64,000 bases of DNA from NCBI RefSeq assembly GCF_018614615.1, contig NZ_JAGGOK010000029.1, forward strand, positions 1 to 64,000, given 5' to 3'. Source of the DNA: Streptomyces sp. ISL-100 (GTDB lineage: Bacteria; Actinomycetota; Actinomycetes; Streptomycetales; Streptomycetaceae). Under the pieces are notes generated by a model that did not search any database, was not told the DNA's origin, and was given only the letters and a program-made list of their open reading frames with translations. Position numbers and translations under genes: made by a program. Positions 33,256 through 42,521 of this stretch are shown piece after piece; position 1 is the first letter of the stretch, and each line of letters starts with the position of its first letter.

Positions 33256-36147
33256 ATGACAGAGACGGCGAGCGGCCCGGCACGAGGTTCCCGTACCAAG
33301 GGATCCAAGACCGGCAAGGGCCTGCGCATCGAGCGCATCCACACCACGCCCGGCGTGCATCCGTACGACGAGGTGGTCTGGGAGCGTCGTGACGTCGTCA
33401 TGACCAACTGGCGCGACGGCTCGGTGAATTTCGAGCAGCGTGGCGTCGAGTTCCCCGACTTCTGGTCGGTGAACGCGGTCAACATCGTCACCAGCAAGTA
33501 CTTCCGGGGGGCCGTCGGCACACCTCAGCGCGAGACCGGTCTGCGCCAGCTGATCGACCGGATCGTGAAGACGTACCGGAAGGCCGGCGAGGACTACAAC
33601 TACTTCGCCTCTCCCGCTGACGCCGAGATCTTCGAGCACGAGCTGGCGTACGCCCTCCTGCACCAGATCTTCAGCTTCAACTCGCCGGTCTGGTTCAACG
33701 TCGGCACGCCCCAGCCTCAGCAGGTCTCCGCCTGCTTCATCCTGGCCGTCGACGACTCCATGGAGTCGATCCTCGACTGGTACAAGGAAGAGGGCATGAT
33801 CTTCAAGGGCGGCTCCGGCGCCGGCCTGAACCTCTCCCGTATCCGCTCCTCCAAGGAGCTCCTCTCCTCCGGCGGCAACGCCTCCGGTCCGGTCTCCTTC
33901 ATGCGCGGCGCCGACGCCTCCGCAGGAACGATCAAGTCGGGCGGCGCCACGCGCCGCGCGGCCAAGATGGTCGTTCTCGACGTCGATCACCCCGACATCG
34001 AGGACTTCATCGAGACCAAGGTCAAGGAAGAGGAGAAGATCCGCGCGCTGCGTGACGCGGGCTTCGACATGGACCTGGGCGGCGACGACATCGCTTCCGT
34101 CCAGTACCAGAACGCCAACAACTCGGTCCGCGTGAACGACGAGTTCATGAAGGCGGTCGAAACCGGCGGCAAGTTCGGCCTACGCGCCCGTATGACGGGT
34201 GAGGTCATCGAGGAGGTCGACGCCAAGTCGCTCTTCCGCAAGATGGCCGAGGCCGCCTGGGCCTGCGCCGACCCCGGCATTCAGTACGACGACACCATCA
34301 ACAACTGGCACACCTGCCCCGAGTCCGGCCGGATCACCGCGTCGAACCCGTGCAGCGAGTACATGCACCTGGACAACACCTCGTGCAACCTGGCCTCGCT
34401 GAACCTGATGAAGTTCCTCAAGGACGACGGCAAGGGCAACCAGTCGTTCGAGTCCGAGCGCTTCGCCAAGGTCGTCGAGCTGGTCATCACCGCGATGGAC
34501 ATCTCCATCTGCTTCGCGGACTTCCCGACGCAGAAGATCGGTGAGAACACCCGCGCCTTCCGCCAGCTGGGCATCGGTTACGCCAACCTCGGCGCCCTGC
34601 TCATGGCGACCGGTCACGCGTACGACAGCGAGGGCGGCCGCTCGCTGGCCGGCGCCATCACCTCGCTGATGACGGGTACGTCGTACAAGCACTCGGCCGA
34701 GCTGGCCGCGGTCGTCGGTCCGTACGACGGCTACGCCCGCAACGCCGAGCCGCACAAGCGCGTCATGAAGCAGCACTCCGACGCCAACGCCACCGCCCCG
34801 CGCGTGGACGACCTGGATTCGCCGATCTGGGCGGCTGCCACGGAGTCCTGGCAGGACGTGCTCCGCCTCGGCGAGAAGAACGGCTTCCGCAACGCGCAGG
34901 CCTCGGTCATCGCGCCCACCGGCACCATCGGTCTCGCGATGTCCTGCGACACGACCGGCCTTGAGCCCGACCTCGCGCTGGTCAAGTTCAAGAAGCTCGT
35001 CGGCGGCGGCTCGATGCAGATCGTCAATGGCACGGTGCCGCAGGCGCTGCGTCGTATGGGCTACCAGGAGGAGCAGATCGAGGCGATCGTCGCCCACATC
35101 GCCGACCACGGCAATGTGATCGACGCCCCCGGTCTGAAGCAGGAGCACTACGAGGTCTTCGACTGCGCGATGGGCGAGCGTTCCATCTCCGCGATGGGCC
35201 ACGTCCGCATGATGGCGGCCATCCAGCCGTGGATCTCCGGCGCGCTGTCCAAGACGGTGAACCTGCCGGAGACGGCCACCGTCGAGGACGTCGAAGAGGT
35301 CTACTTCGAGGCGTGGAAGATGGGCGTCAAGGCGCTCGCGATCTACCGCGACAACTGCAAGGTCGGCCAGCCTCTCTCTGCCAAGAAGAAGGACGTCAAG
35401 GCCCAGGTCACGGCGAAGACCGAGGAAACGATCCGCGCCGCGGTCGAGAAGGTCGTCGAGTACCGCCCGGTGCGCAAGCGCCTTCCCAAGGGCCGCCCGG
35501 GGATCACCACCTCCTTCACGGTGGGTGGGGCCGAGGGGTACATGACCGCCAATTCCTACCCGGACGACGGTCTCGGTGAGGTCTTCCTGAAGATGTCCAA
35601 GCAGGGCTCGACCCTCGCGGGCATGATGGACGCCTTCTCGATCGCCGTTTCGGTCGGTCTGCAGTACGGCGTTCCGCTGGAGACGTACGTTTCGAAGTTC
35701 ACGAACATGCGCTTCGAGCCGGCCGGCATGACGGACGACCCGGACGTGCGGATGGCGCAGTCGATCGTCGACTACATCTTCCGCCGCCTGGCGCTGGACT
35801 TCCTGCCCTTCGAGACCCGTTCGGCGCTGGGTATCCACTCCGCCGAGGAGCGTCAGCGTCACCTGGAGACCGGTTCGTACGAGCCGTCGATGGATGACGA
35901 CGACGTCGACGTCGAGGGCCTGGCCCAGTCCGCTCCGCGCCAGATGGAGACGCTGAAGCCGGTCCCCGCCCCCAAGGTGGAATCCGTGCCGGAGCAGAAG
36001 CAGGTGCACACCTCGGCGGAGCTCGTCGAGATGCAGCTGGGCATCAGCGCGGATGCGCCGCTGTGCTTCTCCTGCGGTACGAAGATGCAGCGTGCGGGCA
36101 GCTGCTACATCTGCGAGGGCTGCGGCTCGACCAGCGGTTGCAGCTGA
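33256..36147 (+). CDS. nrdJ: B12-dependent class II ribonucleotide reductase NrdJ
   Basis: 963 aa, makes deoxyribonucleotides using adenosylcobalamin, independent of oxygen. First redox Cys in QQVSACFILAVDDSM, active-site region NPCSEYMHLDNTSCNLASLN (near 368-387), and the finger-loop Asn/Glu/Cys arrangement of class II enzymes. After the barrel, a 200-residue C-terminal part ends in a Cys-rich zinc finger (CFSCGTKM, CYICEGCG). GGGAGG lies 5-10 nt before ATG 33256. Downstream of nrdR. Confidence 0.95.
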   Translation: MTETASGPARGSRTKGSKTGKGLRIERIHTTPGVHPYDEVVWERRDVVMTNWRDGSVNFEQRGVEFPDFWSVNAVNIVTSKYFRGAVGTPQRETGLRQLIDRIVKTYRKAGEDYNYFASPADAEIFEHELAYALLHQIFSFNSPVWFNVGTPQPQQVSACFILAVDDSMESILDWYKEEGMIFKGGSGAGLNLSRIRSSKELLSSGGNASGPVSFMRGADASAGTIKSGGATRRAAKMVVLDVDHPDIEDFIETKVKEEEKIRALRDAGFDMDLGGDDIASVQYQNANNSVRVNDEFMKAVETGGKFGLRARMTGEVIEEVDAKSLFRKMAEAAWACADPGIQYDDTINNWHTCPESGRITASNPCSEYMHLDNTSCNLASLNLMKFLKDDGKGNQSFESERFAKVVELVITAMDISICFADFPTQKIGENTRAFRQLGIGYANLGALLMATGHAYDSEGGRSLAGAITSLMTGTSYKHSAELAAVVGPYDGYARNAEPHKRVMKQHSDANATAPRVDDLDSPIWAAATESWQDVLRLGEKNGFRNAQASVIAPTGTIGLAMSCDTTGLEPDLALVKFKKLVGGGSMQIVNGTVPQALRRMGYQEEQIEAIVAHIADHGNVIDAPGLKQEHYEVFDCAMGERSISAMGHVRMMAAIQPWISGALSKTVNLPETATVEDVEEVYFEAWKMGVKALAIYRDNCKVGQPLSAKKKDVKAQVTAKTEETIRAAVEKVVEYRPVRKRLPKGRPGITTSFTVGGAEGYMTANSYPDDGLGEVFLKMSKQGSTLAGMMDAFSIAVSVGLQYGVPLETYVSKFTNMRFEPAGMTDDPDVRMAQSIVDYIFRRLALDFLPFETRSALGIHSAEERQRHLETGSYEPSMDDDDVDVEGLAQSAPRQMETLKPVPAPKVESVPEQKQVHTSAELVEMQLGISADAPLCFSCGTKMQRAGSCYICEGCGSTSGCS

Positions 36148-36214
36148 TACCGGGCGGAACTGCGTTGGACGCGACATCCGACGTAGCCCGCACAGGTAGC
36201 TGACCAGCAGCTCA

Positions 36215-36247
36215 CGAAGGGGACCGGCCGAAGGCCGGTCCCCTTCG
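36215..36247. terminator. strong terminator after nrdJ
   Basis: A 15-bp perfect stem, CGAAGGGGACCGGCC with complement GGCCGGTCCCCTTCG, around a GAA loop. It separates nrdJ from the convergent TerD-like gene. Confidence 0.88.
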
Positions 36248-36373
36248 TCGTGCCCGTACACGGGCCGAAACAATGCCCGCATAGCCGGATTCAGCGAGGT
36301 GACCTGGGTCCCGCTGCAGGTGTCCGACGCCGGCGTGCTCGCTGCCCTCGGCGTTCCGGGGCGGGCACGGCGG

Positions 36374-36904
36374 TCAGGTCAGGTTGCTTCCCATCGATCC
36401 GGCGAAGGAATTCGGGTCGGTGTCGAATCCCCGGACCACGGCGCGGAATTGCCAGCCTCCCGAGCCGTCTCGCGTGAACTCCGCGATGGTGGCGGCGGTC
36501 GAGGCGGATACGCCGGCGAAGTCGTTCTCCGCGAGCACGGTGTAGCCCTCACGGATACGGAAGCCCGTATTCACTATTTCGCCGAACGTTGTCCTTCCAT
36601 CGCGCTGCTGGATGGCTACACCCACCACCACCCGGGCGTACGCGGGTGCCAGCCGGTTGAGCTCCAGGGTCATGACCTCGTCGAAGCCGAAGCCCTGGCC
36701 GTCTCGGCTGTCCCTGTTGAGGGTGATGGTGCCGTCCGGCGAGCGGCTGTCGAAGTGCACGACGTACGCCGGGCTGCCGTACGGGGCGTCGGCGGCGTAC
36801 GTCGCGGCGATGATGTCGAGGTCATGGGCCGGTTTGCCCAGGGGGCTGGGGTCCCACCTGAGCGTCACTTCGACCTTGCCCACCCCTTTGTTGAGACTGC
36901 CCAC
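36374..36904 (-). CDS. TerD-family stress protein
   Basis: 176 aa. Starts VGSLNKGVGKVEVTLRWDPSP and contains the calcium-binding TerD pattern DLDIIAATYA and NRDSRDGQGFGFDEVMTLELNRL. GTG start at 36904 preceded by GGGAGGGG. TerD proteins often occur in clusters (tellurite resistance); here it stands alone. It differs from canonical TerD by replacing the usual DD in the first calcium loop with HDLD. Cytoplasmic, role in stress response unknown. Confidence 0.85.
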   Translation of the reverse strand: MGSLNKGVGKVEVTLRWDPSPLGKPAHDLDIIAATYAADAPYGSPAYVVHFDSRSPDGTITLNRDSRDGQGFGFDEVMTLELNRLAPAYARVVVGVAIQQRDGRTTFGEIVNTGFRIREGYTVLAENDFAGVSASTAATIAEFTRDGSGGWQFRAVVRGFDTDPNSFAGSMGSNLT

Positions 36905-37145
36905 CGGTCTTCCCCTCCCTTGGAACCCGGCCGGCTGTCGCCGGCGCGAGCTGTGCGAATCTGCACCTGGACCCAGGCTAGCCCCGACCACTGACAACTC
37001 GGGTGTCACTCAGCCCTGTTCGCCCCTGTTCCCCTGTGCACGCCGGTGAAAGGCGATTGATGTGCGGCGCGGTCACGCTGATCATTGTGAGGGGCAGGGG
37101 TCCATCGGGGCCGCTGAATTCCTGACGGGGCGGGGGCGCGGCATC

Positions 37146-37967
37146 ATGACGTGGAGCGGCGAAGAGGTCGATCTCGACGCGTACTTGGTACGCATTGGGT
37201 ACGAGGGGGATGTGTCGCCGACCATCGGCACACTGCGGGCGCTGCACCGGGCGCATGTGGCGTCGATTCCGTTCGAGAATCTGGACGTCGCGCTCGGCCG
37301 GCCGGTGCGGCTGGATCCCAAGAGCGTCCAGGCGAAGCTGGCCGGGCCGCCGCGCGGGGGCTACTGCTACGAACAGAACTCGCTGTTCGCCGCCGTGCTG
37401 GAACGCCTGGGCTTTCGGGTGGCGGGGCGCGGGGCCAGGAACCGCACGCGAGGCGCGGCGCTGCCTCCGGTCACGCACGCCATGCTGGTCGTGGAAGTGG
37501 ACGGCGAACAGTGGCTGGCGGACACGGGGTTCGGTGATCAGGGCCCCCTGGAACCCGTGCCGCTGCGGGACGGCGCTGTCGTCGAGCAGGGCGGCTGGAC
37601 GTTCGGGATATGCGTCGAGGACGAGGGGGTGCACGTACTGCGGTCACTCCGGCCGGAAGGCTGGGTGGATCTCTACGCTTTCGCGCCGCAGACACTCTTT
37701 CCGTCCGACTTCACTGTCATGAACCACTACAGCTCGTCCCATCCGCTGTCGAAGTTCGTCGAGCAGGTCGTCGTGCAGCGCACCGGACCGGGGGAGCGGC
37801 ACGCGCTCGTACGGGACGAGCTGACGACCGTGCGCACGGACGGTTCGACCAGCCGGCGGCGAGTGGCCACGGAGCATCTCGGGCTTGTGCTGGCAGAGCT
37901 GTTCGGCATTGAACCGGGCGCCGATGATGTTGCACAACTGGGCGCCCTGACAGGGGAATCGCTCTGA
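37146..37967 (+). CDS. arylamine N-acetyltransferase
   Basis: 273 aa, acetyl-CoA dependent. Cys-His-Asp triad: Cys in PPRGGYCYEQNSLF (near residue 76), His in PVTHAMLVVEV, Asp in WLADTGFGDQG. Family N-terminal motif HVASIPFENLDVALGRP is present. ATG 37146 begins a product of normal length. Could detoxify aromatic amines or form amide bonds in secondary metabolism; no biosynthetic cluster surrounds it. Confidence 0.92.
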   Translation: MTWSGEEVDLDAYLVRIGYEGDVSPTIGTLRALHRAHVASIPFENLDVALGRPVRLDPKSVQAKLAGPPRGGYCYEQNSLFAAVLERLGFRVAGRGARNRTRGAALPPVTHAMLVVEVDGEQWLADTGFGDQGPLEPVPLRDGAVVEQGGWTFGICVEDEGVHVLRSLRPEGWVDLYAFAPQTLFPSDFTVMNHYSSSHPLSKFVEQVVVQRTGPGERHALVRDELTTVRTDGSTSRRRVATEHLGLVLAELFGIEPGADDVAQLGALTGESL

Positions 37968-38035
37968 GCCGCATCGTTGGGGTGAAGCGCGCCCGAGCGT
38001 AACCGGGTGCACGTTCGTGGCCGTACGATGGCGCG

Positions 38036-38641
38036 GTGCTGGTCAAGTGGATTCGCTGCACAGTGATCGACCGTCGGGGTTTCGAGCGGGGGCAGCGGAA
38101 GTGGGCGGGGCTGCTGGGGGAACCGGGTTTCCGGGGGCAGGGCGGCGGCTGGAGCCGCGAGCGGCCGGGGGTGGCGCACATCTTCTCCTTCTGGGAGAGC
38201 CGCGCCTTCTACGACTCGTTCATGGCGCGCTCGCACGACCGGCTCGCGGCCGGCCAGTCGGGTACGTACAAGAACATCCAAGTCGGGCTCTTCGACTACC
38301 GGTTCGACGTCAAGACAGGCTTCGAACCGCGGTTCACCGACGCCGATGTGGTGCGTGTCGCGCACTGCAAGGTGCATGAGGGCCGGGTCGAGCATTTCTC
38401 GCTGATGCAGGAGAAGGTCTGGAATCCGGCGATGGCCGGGTCGCCGGGGATGCTGCGGGGCCTGTTCGGTGAGGCGCCCGGCAATGAGTTCCTGGTGCTG
38501 TCGATGTGGCATTCCGCCGCCGAGCACGGCAAGTACCGCGCCGAGCGGGTGGAGCGTCTGTCGCTGCGCGCGCAGACCGATGCCGATGTGGCGGAACTGG
38601 CGGGCGCGGTCGTTCAGCTGGACCCCTCCTGGACGGTGTGA
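38036..38641 (+). CDS. YdbC-like protein (DUF4937)
   Basis: 201 aa. Opens MLVKWIRCTVIDRRGFERGQRKW; contains GWSRERPGVAHIFSFWESRAFYDSFM, a pattern of two alpha/beta half-domains like the antibiotic-monooxygenase dimer fold. GTG 38036. Family function unknown; the second half repeats the fold from about residue 110 (HCKVHEGRVEHFSLMQEKVWNPAM). It sits between the arylamine acetyltransferase and a histidine phosphatase, all on the plus strand. Confidence 0.8.
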   Translation: MLVKWIRCTVIDRRGFERGQRKWAGLLGEPGFRGQGGGWSRERPGVAHIFSFWESRAFYDSFMARSHDRLAAGQSGTYKNIQVGLFDYRFDVKTGFEPRFTDADVVRVAHCKVHEGRVEHFSLMQEKVWNPAMAGSPGMLRGLFGEAPGNEFLVLSMWHSAAEHGKYRAERVERLSLRAQTDADVAELAGAVVQLDPSWTV

Positions 38642-38716
38642 TCCGGCCGTACGCGCGGTCCTGTACGCACGGGTCCCGGCTGCGGCGGCGTACGCGGCCG
38701 GGCGGCCGCTCGCTGC

Positions 38717-38733
38717 GCCGGCGTTTCGCCGGC
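38717..38733. terminator. short GC hairpin, possible terminator
   Basis: GCCGGCG-TTT-CGCCGGC, a 7-bp stem with a 3-nt loop, between the YdbC-like gene and the phosphatase gene. No U-run, so strength is uncertain. Confidence 0.35.
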
Positions 38734-38805
38734 CGGATACGCTGGATGGAGGCTGGGCGGCCGCCCGGCTGAGCCGCATCCGATCTCACGTTCTAGGGTT
38801 TCGGC

Positions 38806-39480
38806 ATGGCACGACCGCGGCGCATCGTCCTCGTTCGGCACGGGGAGTCGGAGGGCAATGTCAACGACTCGGTGTACGAACGTGAGCCCGACCACGCGCT
38901 CAGGCTCACCGAAGCCGGTCTGCGGCAGGCCCGGGAAACAGGCGCGCGGCTGCGCGAGCTCTTCGGCGACGAGCGGGTCAGCGCCTACGTCTCGCCGTAC
39001 CGCCGCACGCACGAGACATTCGAGGCGTTCGGGCTCGATCCGGAGCGGGTACGGGTGCGGGAGGAGCCACGGCTGCGCGAGCAGGACTGGGGAAACTGGC
39101 AGGACAGGGACGACGTACGGCTGCAGAAGGCGTACCGGGACGCGTACGGGCACTTTTTCTATCGCTTCGCGCAGGGCGAGTCCGGGGCCGATGTGTACGA
39201 CCGGGTCGGGGCCTTCCTGGAGAGCCTGTACCGGAGCTTCGAGGCGCCCGACCACCCGCCGAACGTACTGCTCGTCACTCACGGTCTGACCATGCGGCTG
39301 TTCTGCATGCGCTGGTTTCACTGGACGGTGGCGGATTTCGAGTCGCTCTGCAATCCGGGCAACGGTGAAACGCGGTCGCTGCTGCTGGGGAAAGACGGGC
39401 GCTACACCCTTGACCTGCCGTTCGAACGCCGACGGACTCCCGGGCCGTACGGCTGTCCGGATAGAGTGGCGGAGCGATGA
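38806..39480 (+). CDS. histidine phosphatase superfamily protein
   Basis: 224 aa. Phospho-His motif LVRHGESEGN (residues 7-16), the second conserved SPYRRTHETFEAFG, and second catalytic His in VLLVTHGLTMRLFCMRWF. Substrate cannot be assigned (phosphoglycerate mutase-like or acid phosphatase-like). Its stop overlaps the start of the next gene (ATGA), indicating translational coupling with the ADP-ribosylglycohydrolase. Confidence 0.88.
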   Translation: MARPRRIVLVRHGESEGNVNDSVYEREPDHALRLTEAGLRQARETGARLRELFGDERVSAYVSPYRRTHETFEAFGLDPERVRVREEPRLREQDWGNWQDRDDVRLQKAYRDAYGHFFYRFAQGESGADVYDRVGAFLESLYRSFEAPDHPPNVLLVTHGLTMRLFCMRWFHWTVADFESLCNPGNGETRSLLLGKDGRYTLDLPFERRRTPGPYGCPDRVAER

Positions 39481-40391
39481 CCGCTGACTCCTCCACCGTC
39501 CGGCGCTTCGAACGCGCCCTGGCCAGCCTGCGTGGGCTGTCCCTGGGAGACGCCCTGGGCTCCCAGTTCTTTGTGCCCGTGAACTATCCGCTGCTCAAAA
39601 GGCGCGAGCTGCCGCCCGCTCCCTGGCAGTGGACCGACGACACCGAGATGGCCTGCTCGGTCCTGGCAGTGCTCGCCGAGCACGGCCGTATCGACCAGGA
39701 CGCGCTCGCCCGTTCCTTCTCCGTGCACCACGACTTCGACCGTGGTTACGGCCCCGCCGTCAACCGGATGCTCCGGCTGATCAGGGAGGGCGGCGACTGG
39801 CGAGAGCTCGCCGCCGCGCTCTTCAACGGCCAGGGCTCCTGGGGCAACGGCGCGGCGATGCGCATCGCGCCGCTCGGCGCCTGGTACGCGGACGACCCCG
39901 AGCAGGCCACCCACCAGGCCGAGATCTCGGCGTACGTCACGCATCAGCACCGTGAGGCCGTGGTCGGCGCCATGGCCGTCGCGGCCGCCGCCGCGCTCGC
40001 CGCCGATCCGGCCGGGTCGCCGACGCCGACCGCGCTGCTGGACGGCGTGATCGCGCTGGTGCCGCGCAGCGCCGTGGGCGCCGGGCTCCGCCGCGCCCGC
40101 GACATGCTGGACTACGGCGACGCCGGGACAGTGGCCGCGGTGCTGGGCTGTGGACGGCGTACGAGTGCGCACGACACCGTGCCGTTCGCCCTCTGGTCGG
40201 CCGCGCGGGCGCTCGGCGACTTCGAGCAGGGCTTCTGGGTCACCGCGCAGGTGGGCGGCGACGTGGACACGACCTGCGCCATCTTCGGTGGAGTCGTCGC
40301 GGCGGGGAAGGCCGGTGCGCCGCCGGCGGCCTGGCTGGAGCGGACGGAAGAGCTGCCTGGATGGACTCCGGCTCAGGTGCCGCTCAGGTGA
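39477..40391 (+). CDS. ADP-ribosylglycohydrolase-family protein
   Basis: 304 aa, DraG/ARH fold. Metal-binding residues in WTDDTEMACSVL (residues 51-62), SWGNGAAMRIAPLG, and C-terminal GGDVDTTCAIFGGVVAA that gives the second di-Mg site. Removes ADP-ribose from proteins or small molecules. The 4-nt overlap with the phosphatase suggests that the two act on related substrates, for example phosphate-bearing ADP-ribose products; this is inference. Confidence 0.88.
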   Translation: MTADSSTVRRFERALASLRGLSLGDALGSQFFVPVNYPLLKRRELPPAPWQWTDDTEMACSVLAVLAEHGRIDQDALARSFSVHHDFDRGYGPAVNRMLRLIREGGDWRELAAALFNGQGSWGNGAAMRIAPLGAWYADDPEQATHQAEISAYVTHQHREAVVGAMAVAAAAALAADPAGSPTPTALLDGVIALVPRSAVGAGLRRARDMLDYGDAGTVAAVLGCGRRTSAHDTVPFALWSAARALGDFEQGFWVTAQVGGDVDTTCAIFGGVVAAGKAGAPPAAWLERTEELPGWTPAQVPLR

Positions 40392-40707
40392 TCTGACGCC
40401 AGCCGGTGCCGGGCGTTGGCTGCCGGGTTACGGGTTTGGCTGCTGGGTTACGGGGACTGGTGGCTGCGTTGCGCGGGCCGCCTCCCGGTGCCGGCCGCGC
40501 TCGTGGCGTCGGCCGATCGCCGGACTCGGCGGTTCCGGGACTGTCACGGTCCTGCCACAGCCCGCTTCTGGCGGCGCCGGGCGTGTGCGCCAGGGCTAGT
40601 CTGACGGGCCACGCCGCCCTGTTGATCATGTCGGGCGCGCGCCGACGAGACACCGGGCTCCGGCCACGGCACCCTGCCGTCCACCCGCCCGGTCGGGAGG
40701 GGGTCCC

Positions 40708-42435
40708 GTGTCCGATACGCCGTCTACACCAGCAACACCGTCCGCGTCAGCCACACCGTCCACGCCAGTCACACCGTCCGCGTCATCCGCGCCGCCCGCA
40801 GAAGCGGGTACCGGCAACAGTGGCCAGCAGCAGTCCCCGGCGACGCTGTCGTACCGGGAGCAGCACAGCAGGGCGACGCAGCCTCAGCGCCACCAGCCCT
40901 GGCCGCCGCCACCGCCCGGCCGGCGGCCGCCTGCCGGCCCGCCGAAGTGGCTGACCGACGTACGGCCCGAACCGCCGGCCAAGATCCGTCCCGCCACTTT
41001 CGTGGCGGCCCTGGCCACCGCCCTCCTGAGCGCCCTGCTGCTCGGCGAGGGGCTGGGCCTGAACCTGCTGGTCGTAGCGGTCCCGGCCTCGCTTGCCGCG
41101 TACTTTGCCGCTCAGGCGGCAGGCCGCCGCCTCCGCCCCTGGACGCTCGTCTGGGCAGTCGGCGGCCTGGCCCTGCTGGCCATTCCGGCGCTGCGCGACG
41201 CGGGCTGGCCGACGTTTCTCGCCGGCGTCTCCGCGCTGGCGCTCGGCTCGCTCGCGCTGCACGGCAACCGCACGTGGGCAGGCGTCTTCGTCGGCTCCCT
41301 GGGCATCCTCGGTTCCATCGGCTCCGGTACAGCGTGGGCCTTTCGCGGTCTGCGCGAGCGGGCGGAGGTGTCCCGGGGCCGCTGGGCGCCCATGGTGCGT
41401 ACGACCCTTGTCGCCGTCGTACTGCTGGTCGTCTTCGGCGCGCTCTTCGCCTCCGCGGACGCCGCCTTCGCCGATCTGCTCGGCGGCCTCACGCCCGAGG
41501 TCTCCGTCGCCGACGGCCCCTGGCGGACATTCCTCTTCGCGCTCGGCCTGCTGGGCGCTCTCGCCGCCGCTCGTACCGCCGCCGCGCCGATGCGCTGGGA
41601 CCGCCTTGAGATACGTCCGGGGCGGGCCCGCGGCCGAGCGGAATGGGCACTTCCGCTGGTCGTGCTCAATCTCCTCTTCGCCGCATTCATCGCGGTCCAG
41701 CTCGCCGTCCTGTTCGGCGGTTACGACAAGGTGCTCAGCGAGACCGGACTGACGTACGCCCACTACGCGCGGCAGGGCTTCTGGCAGCTGCTCTGGGCCA
41801 CCCTGCTGGTCCTCCTGGTCATCGCCCTCGCCCTGCGCTGGGCCCCGCGCGGCGCGGAGCGCGACCGCGGCCTGGTCCGCTCGGTGCTCGGCACCCTGTG
41901 CGTTCTCACGCTCGTCGTCGTCGCGTCCGCACTGCGCCGCATGGATCTGTACGTCGACGCGTACGGCCTGACGCGGCTGCGCGTCTCGGTGGCGGCGGTC
42001 GAGCTCTGGCTGGGCCTCGTGATCGTACTGATCATGGCGGCCGGGGTCCTGGGATCCCGCTGGCTGCCCCGCGCGGTCGCGGTGAGCGCGGCGGCGGCGG
42101 TGCTGGCCTTCGGCCTGATGTCGCCGGACGGGCTGGTCGCGGAGCAGAACGTGGCGCGCTACCGCTCAACCGAGAAGCTCGACGTGCACTACTTCCAGGA
42201 CCTGTCGGCCGACGCCGTACCGGCATTGGACACACTGCCGGAACCGCAGCGTTCCTGCGCGCTGGTGGGCATCGCGGAACGGCTGGATGACCGGAACGAG
42301 CCCTGGTACGCGACGAGTCTCGGCGTGGCGAGGGCGCGCGAGATCCTTGAAGAGCGTCCCTTGGACGTAGACCAGACCGAGTGCCGGAGGCTCGGCACGT
42401 ACGGCGACGGGCGTGGGCTCTACGACGAGTACTGA
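40708..42435 (+). CDS. DUF4173-like membrane protein
   Basis: 575 aa. The N-terminal 60 residues are a Thr/Pro/Ser repeat region (TPSASATPSTPVTPSAS). A Pro-rich segment and then about ten hydrophobic helices (from about 90 to 460) follow, ending in a polar cytoplasmic domain (about 470-575) with a Cys pair. The core resembles DUF4173/DUF4153 membrane proteins of unknown function. GTG 40708 follows GGGAGGGGG. Nothing nearby suggests its role. Confidence 0.75.
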   Translation: MSDTPSTPATPSASATPSTPVTPSASSAPPAEAGTGNSGQQQSPATLSYREQHSRATQPQRHQPWPPPPPGRRPPAGPPKWLTDVRPEPPAKIRPATFVAALATALLSALLLGEGLGLNLLVVAVPASLAAYFAAQAAGRRLRPWTLVWAVGGLALLAIPALRDAGWPTFLAGVSALALGSLALHGNRTWAGVFVGSLGILGSIGSGTAWAFRGLRERAEVSRGRWAPMVRTTLVAVVLLVVFGALFASADAAFADLLGGLTPEVSVADGPWRTFLFALGLLGALAAARTAAAPMRWDRLEIRPGRARGRAEWALPLVVLNLLFAAFIAVQLAVLFGGYDKVLSETGLTYAHYARQGFWQLLWATLLVLLVIALALRWAPRGAERDRGLVRSVLGTLCVLTLVVVASALRRMDLYVDAYGLTRLRVSVAAVELWLGLVIVLIMAAGVLGSRWLPRAVAVSAAAAVLAFGLMSPDGLVAEQNVARYRSTEKLDVHYFQDLSADAVPALDTLPEPQRSCALVGIAERLDDRNEPWYATSLGVARAREILEERPLDVDQTECRRLGTYGDGRGLYDEY

Positions 42436-42454
42436 CCGGCCGTTCGAGGTCACA

Positions 42455-42491
42455 GCCAGGGGCGGAGCCGGACTGCGGCTTCGCCCCTGGC
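42455..42491. terminator. bidirectional terminator
   Basis: GCCAGGGGCGGAGCCG (42455-42470) pairs with CGGCTTCGCCCCTGGC (42476-42491) through 15 of 16 bp and a 5-nt loop. It separates the convergent DUF4173-like gene and the MFS pseudogene. Confidence 0.85.
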
Positions 42492-42521
42492 CGGTTTCGG
42501 CTCGCGCCGGCTGTGTCCGCC

